Positions 12,401 to 24,400 of a DNA stretch of 64,000 bases are shown here, in pieces. The stretch is taken from the NCBI GenBank assembly GCA_903813345.2, contig CAIIXF020000009.1, forward strand, positions 15,835,759-15,899,758. The letters run 5' to 3'. How positions within the stretch are numbered: position 1 is the stretch's first letter; each line of letters opens with the position of its first letter. The position numbers and the translations under genes were made by a program. The notes under the pieces were generated by a model. The model saw nothing but the letters and a program-made list of their open reading frames with translations. It had not been told where the DNA came from and searched no databases. The DNA is from Owenia fusiformis (lineage: Eukaryota; Annelida; Polychaeta; Sabellida; Oweniidae).

Positions 12401-15400
12401 ATTACCTTGGAATCTTAACTCATTTGTAACTTTGTCATTATTTGGCCTAAAGAGATAATATTGGTATCAAATAAACCTAATAGGTTATGGCACGCCCGGT
12501 GATCGTGAAATGGGACGGAGGGGGGGGGGGAGCAGGCAATTTCCGCTAGAAAATTCAACAAATCTGGTAAAATTATTTTTTCAAGACAGAGTTTACGATT
12601 GAATTGCAAATTGAATAAGCGCACGGTATGATAAAATATGATAGGTATTCTAGGATTATTTTTCAACCGATACTCTTTTAAGATATAAGATCTATTAAAA
12701 AAGGCGCAACGCAACCAACGTGCAAAAGTCAAAGTTTTTGCTATAAATCAAGCAACAATGGACTACACGATCTGTAATAAATACTTGTAAGTGATGTTAT
12801 CATAACTAAATTAATGTAATCGCTGAATTTATAAAATAAGTTTCCATACGTAAAATAAAAAATAATCGAAAATAATTAAAATGGGACGGAGGGGGGAGGG
12901 GACGGAGGGGGGGGGTAATAATTCTATAAAGTGAAACAACTTCACACGAATTCTTGTATTTGAAAAATGAACTCATTAACTTAGTAAGAAACTGGATGAT
13001 ATACCCCTGGAGACTGAAAAATGGGGACATTTGGAGTAAAAGGACTTAAAGTCGCGAAACATCTCTAATCATGTCTTATATACATATTGCTCCCCCCTCC
13101 GTCCCCTCCCCCCCCTCCGTCCCAAATTCATTATTTTCGATTATTTTTTATTCCACATATTGAAACTTATTATATAAATTCAGCAATGACATTAATTTAG
13201 TTATGATAACATCATTAACAAGTATTTATTACAGGTCGTCCAGACCATTGTTGCTTGATTTATAGCAAAAACGTTGATTTGTGCCTGTTGATGGCCGTGC
13301 GCCTTTTTTAATAGATCTCATACCTTAGATGCGTATCGTTTCAGAAAAAAAAACCAGAAACCTAACATATTCTACCATAACCACGGTGTTATAGCATGAC
13401 GGATACGCCACCTCTGAAAACGAGGTTAGTCGAATACGATCATTGATTTATCCAATAAAATGGCCACGATGAAACAGAAAGCTAAGGTAGGTGCATTATT
13501 TTCTACTACTGCGTATCAATAAAAGCATGAAAGATTTATGTAAGCGTCGCATTCGGTGATGCATTCAGTAATGTTTATTTTGAACGTAGTCTTTGCAAAT
13601 CGACGCCCATGGATAACATGAAATAAGCGAAAAACTGTCGAGTTTGAAATTCAAAACTTCATAAAATTTAGTAATTTGTTTCCTTTCCTCGTTAGGGCAT
13701 GCTCTACATTGCGCAACAACCTTGGTGTATATAAATGTAACCTACATACGATCATACAAAGCCAATTAAGCATTGTAAACCACTTAATATGTTCTACTCA
13801 AGCCATAATAATGTATTTTGAATTTGCGGATACGGCAAAAATTGATAGACAGTTACGCGAACCTCGTTCATATATGTAACACCGAATCATTTCATATCGC
13901 TTGTGATCCAAAATTGAGATGTTTTTCAACTGGATTTGAGTTTTGTAAGCTATAATAGATGAAATCGTATTATTACCACCTTGCAGGGCCTGTTCCAGGG
14001 GTTTTAGTACTAGTTGAGAAGGCATTTAAATTGCTATATTGACGTGAGCAATATTGTGTCGGGCGTTAATGACTTTAGTCGGGCAATAATGACATTATCC
14101 GCCCGGCTATGTTTCCCGGGAAAAGTGATATCGTTCAGTGCGTAAGATTTTCTATTTCAAATTTGCTATTTCAGCCCTGGGCATTAACGGTGGTAATAAT
14201 AGTAATAACGTAATTTCAAAGGGCAATATTGTACAAATAGTGACTGCCATTGAGGGAAATAGTGCAAAATATTTTCCTCAAGGGAATATCCTGTCCACTG
14301 ACATGTTCCCGAGGCTGCAGGCCGAGGGAACAAGTCAGTGGACAGGATATTCCCGAGAGGAAAATTTTTACACTATTTCCCGAAAATGTGGCAGTCACTA
14401 TTTGTTTTATTATATACCTGATAAGTACTCTGTAAACAAAAACAAAATGAGAAGTCTTTTCATTTCAATATCAAATGTTCACAGGTTCTTATTGGCATTT
14501 AAAGGCATTTTACCTTTCAACTCCTATAATCTCTGATTTGGGGGAAGATAAAATGTACTATTGACTGCTATTGACTGGTCACATGACCTAACTGGTGATT
14601 AGTACAATTCATCTTCCCTGAAAGCAGGGATTTAGGACTTTCCAGGGAATTAGTTCATCTATTCCATGTCATGTGACCATGAATAAGCCAATGAGCATCT
14701 AGAATACATTTGAGGTATATAATAAAGTGAAATATTGGACCAAGGGCCGCAGGCCCAAGGTCCAATATTTCACTATTTTGCCCGCTATTATGACTTGACA
14801 GGAACTTGCATGTAACCGTCCGCTAACATCTAATGTAAAACTAATACAATGCGTTGCTGTCCATAAAAAAGCATGCAATACATACGTATCTGTCTAACGA
14901 CCTTGCGATTGAAACCTTATTATCTACAATATTCACCACATTTCTGTTCTGCATTTGTCATTTTATGGCTTGTTTATACACAGTTTACGTATAGTTAGTA
15001 TTGTGAGTGGCTCTGAGGCACATATACTGAGAAAACACGAAAAAGGACTAAAAATTATGAACTTCGAAATCTCAGCCGGGTAGGTTTACAGCTTATATTC
15101 TGCTTCTTGTAGACCACACGACAGATTTAACTCAATCTTTATAACCATTCACATATGCATCACCGCATGGAACTAGTTGAAAAGGAAAGCTTACCTGTGA
15201 ATCTTGCCTACAGGCGAAAAAGAGGACATGCTGTCTTTCCCGTCCGCCATTTTTTGTTATCGTTACCGCAAAATTTGACCAATTGCCTTGTCGTATCTGT
15301 CATGCTATAACACCGTGATAACGTGCGCCTATCCATTTAGCAATTCAATAGTAAACTTTTTCTTGAAAAAATAAATCTTCCAGATTTGTTGAATTTCCTA

Positions 15401-18400
15401 GCAGAAATTGCCTGCTCCCCCCTCCGTCCCATATTCACGATCACCGGGCGTGAATACAAAGGGGCTTGGTTTAGCATGGGGAATTTTTTTTTTGGGGGGG
15501 GGGTTTCGAGGGGGGGGGGGGTTCGAGCCCTGCGGCCCTTGGTCCAATATTTCACTATATTGCCCTTTGAAATGACGTTATTGTACTAATATTGATATTG
15601 CTTGCATACCTAGATAAAAATAAACTCTTGTAATTCCCTAATGTAAACACGGCGGTATACGTACTCCGATTTATCGGAGACTTTAAGACGAATTTCGACT
15701 CCATTTATAATGTAACGACATTGATTACTAATCCAATCTGTGCCAGCGATTCCTGAAGCGAGCTATTTGCTGGTTGCATGATAAACCCCTGTCCAGTATT
15801 TGTACAGGGTGTTTCATAATGTCGTTACATTATAAATGGAGTCGAAATACGTCTTAAGCTGACGCAATCCAGAAGCAGTTTTCAAATCATGTGTGGAACT
15901 AATGAAGCCTACAAGGTTGAATTGCTCGATCTTTGCTTGAAGAACACTAATGAGTAATTTAGTGTATCAAAATGGTAGTCAAAGTGTTTGATTGGATACA
16001 TTACATGCTTATTAATTTTAAATAGGGATCACGTTAAAATGTCTTGTTTGCAGAACACCACGCCACAAGAGCTAGATATTGGGTTGATATTATACAGATT
16101 ACAACGATGCTACAGATAACTTTAATAATTTCAAATGTTAGTGATGTATGATGATAAGCTTTACACATCTTACGAATATCTAACTAAAAATATGTGAGAT
16201 AATCCTACTAGCAGTAAAAACGATCTGAATTTCAAAAAAACTAACATGGTTTTGTAACTTTAACTTACAATTGATGGGTTTATGCGCATTTTTTTGTTTT
16301 TTGTTCTTACTAATAGGTTACTCTCATTTGGTTGTGGTTATAGCGAATTTACTTGCTTAGTGCGTTATAGGAATATACAAAGAATATTGTTTAAATATTA
16401 GCGAGGTATCCACAATTCAGGAAAATCAATTTCAAATTGATTTTTGTGTGACAAGACCTTTTAAAGTAAAAGTTGACGTATAGGTTTTCGAAATAACTTT
16501 TCGAAAGCTAAAATATCTACTGATTAGGAGTTGTGTGATAAACTTTAACTAACCTGTAGAGGAACTGCACATTATGGAATGTGCTGTGAAGGTAATAAGC
16601 AGTGGCATCTTGAATCATGAATAATGCAGGTAGGGCAAACAATTCCCACCATATGCCATACCTTCCGAAATCAAAATACATCTTTGTTCGACCTACAAAA
16701 TCAAGAAGATACAAGTTGCTGGCGTTGTGGAACTGACGGGAAGATACAAGTTGCTGCCTGGCGTTGTGGAACTGACGGGAAGATACACGTTGCTGGAGTT
16801 GTGGAACTGACTGGGAATATACAAGTTACTGGCGTTGTGGAACTGACTCATGGGAAGGTACACGTTACTGGCGTTGTGGAACTGACTCATGGGTAGGTAC
16901 AAGTTGCTGGCGTTGTGGAATTGACGGGGAAGATACAAGTTACTGACGTTGTGGAACTGACGGGAAGATACAAGTTGCTGGAGTTGTGGAACTGACTGGG
17001 AAGATACAAGTTACTGGTGTTGTGGAACTGACTGGGAAGATACAAGTTACTGGCGTGGAACTGACGGGAATATACAAGTTGCTGGCGTTGTGGAACTGAC
17101 GGGAAGATACAAGTTGCTGGAGTTGTGGAACTGACTGGGAAGATACAAGTTTCTGGAGTTGTGGAATTGACGGGGAAGATACAAGTTACTGGCGTTGAGG
17201 AACTGACGGGGAAGGTACTGTACAAGTAGCTGGCGTTGTGGAACTGACGAAGAAGATACAAGTTGCTGGCGTTGTGGAACTGATGGGAAGATACAAGTTG
17301 CTGGCGTTATGGAACTGACGGGAAGATACAAGTTGCTGGCGTTGTGGAACTGACGGGAAGATACAAATTGCTGGAGTTGTGGAACTGACTGGGAAGATAC
17401 AAGTTACTGGCGTTGCGGAACTGACTGGGAAGGTACAAGTTGCTGGCGTTGTGGAATTGACGGGGAAGATACAAGTTGCTGGCGTTGTGGAACTGACGGG
17501 AAGATACAAGTTGCTGGAGTTGTGGAACTGACTGGGAAGATACAAGTTACTGGCGTTGTGGAACTGACGGGAAGATACAAGTTGCTGGCGTTGTGGAAAT
17601 GACGGGAAGATACAAGTTGCTGGAGTTGTGGAACTGACTGGGAAGATACAAGTTGCTGGAGTTGTGGAATTGACAGGGAAGATACAAGTTACTGGCGTTG
17701 TGGAACTGACTGGGAAGGTACAAGTTGCTGGCGTTGTGGAATTGACGGGGAAGATACAAGTTGCTGGCGTTGTGGAACTGACGGGAAGATACAAGTTGCT
17801 GGAGTTGTGGAACTGACTGGGAAGATACAAGTTACTGGCGTTGTGGAACTGACGGGAAGATACAAGTTGCTGGCGTTGTGGAACTGACGGGAAGATACAA
17901 GTTGCTGGCGTTGTGGAAATGACGGGAAGATACAAGTTGCTGGAGTTGTGGAACTGACTGGGAAGATACAAGTTGCTGGAGTTGTGGAATTGACAGGGAA
18001 GATACAAGTTACTGGCGTTGTGGAACTGACGGGAAGATACAAGTTACTGGCGTTGTGGAACTAACTGGGAAGATACAAGTTACTGGCGTTGTGGAACTGA
18101 CTGGGAAGATACAAGTTACTGGCGTTGTGGAACTGACGGGAAGATACAAGTTACTGGCGTTGTGGAACTGACGGGAAGATACAAGTTGCTGGCGTTGTGG
18201 AACTGACGGGAAGATACAAGTTGCTGGAGTTGTGGAACTGACTGGGAAGATACAAGTTTCTGGAGTTGTGGAATTGAAGGGGAAGATACAAGTTACTGGC
18301 GTTGAGGAACTGACGGGGAAGGTACTGTACAAGTAGCTGGCGTTGTGGAACTGACGAAGAAGATACAAGTTGCTGGCGTTGTGGAACTGATGGGAAGATA

Positions 18401-21400
18401 CAAGTTGCTGGCGTTATGGAACTGACGGGAAGATACAAGTTGCTGGCGTTGTGGAACTGACGGGAAGATACAAATTGCTGGAGTTGTGGAACTGACTGGG
18501 AAGATACAAGTTACTGGCGTTGCGGAACTGACTGGGAAGGTACAAGTTGCTGGCGTTGTGGAATTGACGGGGAAGATACAAGTTGCTGGCGTTGTGGAAC
18601 TGACGGGAAGATACAAGTTGCTGGAGTTGTGGAACTGACTGGGAAGATACAAGTTACTGGCGTTGTGGAACTGACGGGAAGATACAAGTTGCTGGCGTTG
18701 TGGAAATGACGGGAAGATACAAGTTGCTGGAGTTGTGGAACTGACTGGGAAGATACAAGTTGCTAGAGTTGTGGAATTGACAGGGAAGATACAAGTTACT
18801 GGCGTTGTGGAACTGACGGGAAGATACAAGTTACTGGCGTTGTGGAACTAACTGGGAAGATACAAGTTACTGGCGTTGTGGAACTGACTGGGAAGATACA
18901 AGTTACTGGCGTTGTGGAACTGACGGGAAGATACAAGTTACTGGCGTTGTGGAACTGACGGGAAGATACAAGTTACTGGCGTTGTGGAACTGACTGGGAA
19001 GGTACAAGTTACTGGCGTTGTGGAACTGACTGGGAAGGTACAAGTTACTGGCGTTGTGCAACTGACTGGGAAGGTACAAGTTACTGGCGTTGTGGAACTG
19101 ACGGGAAGATACAAGTTACTGGCGTTGTGGAACTGACTGGGAAGGTACAAGTTGCTGGCGTTGTGGAACTGACTGGGAAGGTACAAGTTACTGGCGTTGT
19201 GGAACTGACGGGGAAGGTACAAGTTGATGGCGTTATGGAACTGACGAAGAAGATACAAGTTGTGGAATTGACGGGGAAGATACAAGTTACTGGCGTTGTG
19301 GAACTGACGGGAAGATACAAGTTGCTGGCGTTGTTGAACTGACGAAGAAGATACAAGTTGCTGGCGTTGTGGAACTGACGGGGAAGATACAAGTTGCTGG
19401 CGTTGTGGAACTGAGTGGGAAGGTGCAAGTTGCTTGCGTTATGGAACTGACAGGGAAGATAAACGTTGCTGGAGTGTTGGAACTTGCTGGGAAGATACAA
19501 GTTGCTGGCGTTGTGGAACTGACGGAGAAGATACAAGTTGCTGGCGTTGTGGAACTGACGAAGAAGATACAAGTTGCTGGCGCTGTGGAACTGACGCCGA
19601 AGATACAAGTTGCTGGCGTTGTGGAACTGACTGAGAAGGTACAAGTTGTTGGCCTTATGGGACTGACGGGGAAGATAAACGTTAGTAGTTACAGAAACGA
19701 GAGTTCTGACGCACCTTTAACATTGAGTCCTATGGGGAGGGACACGATTTTTCATATTACCCTCCCTAACATGGGCTCCAATGGGGAGGGACATCTGTGA
19801 GCCTCCCTGAGCTCGGGAGGCACATACGGGGACCCCACCCCTCCCCCCTCGGCGTGGTGGCGTGTACATATTTCGGGAATCTCGGGCCCTAAGGTAACGG
19901 ACGCCCTACCCCACGTTTGTACGTTTACTGTAAGGATACTATTCGAATTCCCGCCAAAAACAATAAATCGATAAACCAGTACGCGTCCCGTTTAACCTTG
20001 AAAGCCTGTACCGTCGGTACAGGTTCTGGTAATTTGATACGGAATATTGACAGCCGGTGAAGTAAAATTAATAAAAACGCGTCAGTCATTGACTGGTAAT
20101 CGATAATAGGTAAGACCGTACCCGCCGGTACAGACTCGAGTGATTTCTTACATGTTGTACGTAGAACTATATTAACAATTTCCCGCCAAAAACAATTAAT
20201 TAAAGTTAGTACACGTCATAACTGTCACTACCTCGTTTAGTTTGATTTATTAAAACGTTAATTTTGTTTTAGCCTTAAGTCTAAATCAATTATACTGATT
20301 ATAAGATTCTATGTAAGTTAACTGGCCAGGTAATATGTATAACTATAAATACTTCTCGGCTCAATTGCTATGATTGCTACGTTAACGAGTGCAGCCTTAT
20401 TGATTAAATCAAAAGAAGACATTAGATAGAGCAAACTAGATGCAAATGTTAAACGACCGAATATTTTTGAACAAAATTAGTATTTTTCAGAACCGGTTTA
20501 AACTAGTTTTTAAGGAGTTTCTCCAAATTATAAAGGACATTACATCGCAATCTTTCCACATTTCCACATCTGGATGCAACAAGCGCATGATTAGGAAATA
20601 GGAGGAGACGTAGGACAAGTATAAACATAAAGAGCACGAATCAAGCATACATTGCTAAAAGGTGAGATTTCATTATGCATCTTAAAATCATATATAATAT
20701 CAGAAACCCGAGCAACAAATGTTTATTTCACACAGTGTGTTGCTCAAAAGTGAGATTTAATAATGTATCTTAAAATCATATATAATATCAGAAACAGATG
20801 TATAATTCACACAATGCTTCGAGTAACTGTGTTTCCATATATTAAATTAATATACAGAAACATATTATATCGAACAATTCGAGATATGAACAATGTTTTA
20901 TTACTTACTGCATATTAATCTGTCAGTTTATTGATTTTCATTTTCTAATAAGGTTGAATTTAATATCGTGATAGTGGTAAAGTACATTTATTAATTACAC
21001 GTATATGATTAATATATTTCCAGCTAGGCCTATAAAAATATGCCCGCCATGCATTCAACATACACCTGCCACTGTGGTAAACGGTATAAACGAGCTACTG
21101 GTTTGGCAAGACATAAACGTTTGCAACATAACGCTAATTATCAGACATATCAATGTCACTGCGGGAAAGTATTCAACAGAAAGGAAAATTTAACTAGGCA
21201 CGAAAAACTGCATAAACCCCCGGAATTTCATTGTGATCTGTGTAATCAAGAGTTTTACAGGAAGGACAAACTGGAAACCCATAAAAGATCACATATTAAT
21301 CAATCGGGTGGTGGACCCTCTAAGGACAGTACGACATCGGATTCGACAGCAACATCTCCTGAAGACTCGGAAACATCAACAACCTCGTCAAGTGACCAAT

Positions 21401-24400
21401 CATCCCCCTCACAGTCAACCTCTGAAGATATCGAATGCGATTTCGAGAACGAGGCTCTAAACGGAATATTGAAAACAGTGGAAATAAACGCCATTGGTCT
21501 TTCAAAATTCGACCCTCTGCGTTTCTTTAAGGAGAAAGAGGCCAAGATAAAGGATATTCTACTAAAACAAATGAAGAAGAAGGGGGGCATCAAGTGGTAC
21601 GCGTCTATTAAAGTCCAATTTAAAAAAGATAAAAAAGAAAGTACAGAAATCACTCAGCCGCACTTTAGGGGTCATTGTCATATCGCAATGAAGCCAGATG
21701 ATTTGAAAGAGTCGTGGCAAGAAACTATAAAAAAGATATACGACTCCTTCATAAAGTATCAACGTGAGGGAAGTGCGTGGATCCTTGATCATGTCATAAG
21801 TTTCAAAGTTCATATGGTAAGATGGAAGCCAATCCGGGGTTCGAGCTATATACCAACACCTTTTAAACTACGAAATAAAAAGACAATTATCAATGTGCAG
21901 AACAAAGACAAAAGATGTTTCTTATGGTCTGTACTATCATCCCTCTATCCACAGCGCAAAGATCCACAACGAGTTTCGAAATACGAGGGGTGATCAATAA
22001 GTAATGGACGCTTTTTTACGCAGATGCTTTTTATAGACCAATCCCTTCGATTTTCTTACTAGTGATACATCATTCAATTATCTATCAACTCTGAAGATTT
22101 GAAAACAAAAAATGTAATATCTTTTGATATATCTTTATTTCCGTGAAGGATGTATAGGTACCCCGGGACCGACATTTACGTCAAACATTCTGAAGCTATT
22201 TTAGCTTGTTTAACATGCAATGCAGTTGAATGCAGGCTGAACAAAACAAGCCATTACAGTCATGAATTACCCAATTTTGTTATGCCATAGTTGATTTTGA
22301 ATATTTTATCATCACTATGTGGTATTCATGCCACATTCATTCCACAGGGCCCTCTACATAGGTTCCATCAAGTGCTACATGTACACAATTCCTCATCCTC
22401 TTAATTCAAGATTGTGAGAAAAGGCTGAATCCATTCTCTGACATGGTAGCAAGATGTAGTTGCACGGGTTGTTTTATTTCATTAATATCAATAAACATGC
22501 ATCCTTTCTCTATAGAAATAAGTAGTATAGAAATAAATAAGTCACACGTTAGCAGATCTGGACAAAATGGTGCATTGGCCAAGGGCTCAATTTTGAGGTC
22601 CAGGGATATTGTTTTCTGAACATTTTGAGATCTGTGGGCAGGTGCATTGTCCATATGGAGTAGCGTGTTCCCTTCTCTCACCACCCCTTCTTCAACAATG
22701 CTTTCTCAAATTGACCTGCAAACCCCTTCCAAACAACACTCTGACATCACAATACTTTCTGTTTATGTGTTGACCAGTCAGCAAAGTATTTCAAACAACA
22801 CAACACATGTTGCATATGAAAAGTTTAAATCTTACTGAAATTTTCCAAACTGGCTGAAAACTGAATATGTAACGTAAATGTCGGTCCCGGGGTACCTGTA
22901 CCTCCTTCACGGAAATAAAGATATATCAACATGTATTTTATATTTTGTCTTCAAATCCTCAGAAATGATAGATAATTGAATGATGTATCACTGGTAGGAA
23001 AACCAAAGGGGTTGGTCTATAAAAAGTATCTGTGTAAAAAAGCGTCCATTACTTATTGATCACCCCTCGTATAAGAACTTAACCAGCCAGCTCAACATGG
23101 ATGGTATCGCATATCCAGTAAAATTGACAGATATACCTACTTTTGAAACAAACAACCAAATTTCAGTCAACGTATTCGGTTATGATAAAGAAGTGTTTCC
23201 TCTGTATATCACTAAACAGAGGCGAGTCACGCATGTCAACCTCCTGCTCATTTCAAATCAGAGAACGTCGCACTTTTGCTGTATTAGGGACATGAGTCGT
23301 CTGTTAAGCCACACCACGGCGCATAACGGTAAACGTTATTTCTGCGACTACTGTCTACATGGCTTCATGCGAAATGACTTACTTCAAAACCATATGAAAC
23401 ACTGTCAGATGTATGGTCCACAGAAAATCGAAATGCCATCAGAGGAGGACAAATGGCTCTATTATAAAGATGTCAGCAAACAGCTTAGAGTACCCTGGAT
23501 AGTTTATGCTGACTTCGAGGCTGCCACGGAAAAAGTTCAGAGCTGTCAACCAGACCCTAGTTATTCCCATACTCAAAAGATGACTCAACACAGACCATCA
23601 GGTTTTGCATATAAAGTGGTTGGACCTACCGAAGACCTTACCAAACCAACTGTTGTGTATAGTGGTGACAATGTCACAGATACATTTATCCAACATATGG
23701 TAAAGGTGCAAGATAGGGTTGATCTATGGTACAAACACGAACAGAAACCGATTAATATGAAACCTGAAGACTGCGATTCCTTCAACAAGGCTGTAAACTG
23801 TCACATTTGTAAGATGCCCTTGGGTGATGATAGAGTGAGGGACCACGACCATGCTACAGGTACACATAAATAACGCTAATAAATTAGAATTGAAATCGTA
23901 AAATGCATATTTTTGAAAGGGTTTATATTTTTATTTAAATTGTGTTATAGGTCTATTCAGAGGGGCAGCCCACAATGCGTGCAATGTCAATTTCCAATTC
24001 AGAGGCAAAATCCCAGTTGTATTCCACAATCTAAAGGTATGTCGCAATAGTATGAAAACAGGTATTATCAACGAGTATAAACGTACTAATCTATTTACTT
24101 AATAAAATAATCAATAAATATGAATTGCTCTTATTTACAGAATTATGACGCCCATCTCATTATGCAGTCTATTGGCCTTTATCAGCATGGAAAACTGAAG
24201 GTGATTCCAACGAATATGGAACGATACATATCATTCTCGATGGGTTCTATGGACTTCATAGACTCTTTTCAGTTCTTAGGTACCTCTCTTGAGAAACTGA
24301 CAAATAATCTTCTCCAAGAAGGGAAAGAAAAATTTCAACATCTAATTTCGGAATATAAAAATACAGAGGAAAGAGACTTACTATTGAGGAAAGGAGTGTT

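Larger units (their letters stand above)
12491..15452. repeat. Nested foldback complex in hydroxylase intron 4
   Basis: Outer inverted arms at 12491-12597 and 15349-15452 share GCCCGGTGATCGTGAA and its complement plus a G-run next to CAGGCAATTTC. Nested within are the large palindrome 12660-13350 and the hairpins listed separately. The arms carry poly-G tracts (12527-12532, 15490-15531) that differ in length between copies. No coding sequence recognised; it may be one large foldback transposon or several nested ones. Confidence 0.55.

Noticed and set aside
16703-19677. CRISPR-like array
   Set aside because: Units abut without unique spacers, and the context is an animal genome with spliced genes.
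16693-19800. Many long open frames on both strands, up to 273 codons, with QFHNASNLYLP- or GVVELTGKIQV-like repeats
   Set aside because: They arise from a 35-36 base minisatellite lacking stops. The unit is not a multiple of three, frames shift between units, and the region is an intron.
19988-21039. Possible missing capsid or protease gene in the Polinton leader
   Set aside because: No frame of useful length on either strand and none with splice-joined conserved pieces that I could see; the region looks regulatory.
21300-21653. Minus-strand frame of 117 codons over the polymerase N-terminus
   Set aside because: Shadow of the plus-strand coding sequence, which has clear zinc fingers.
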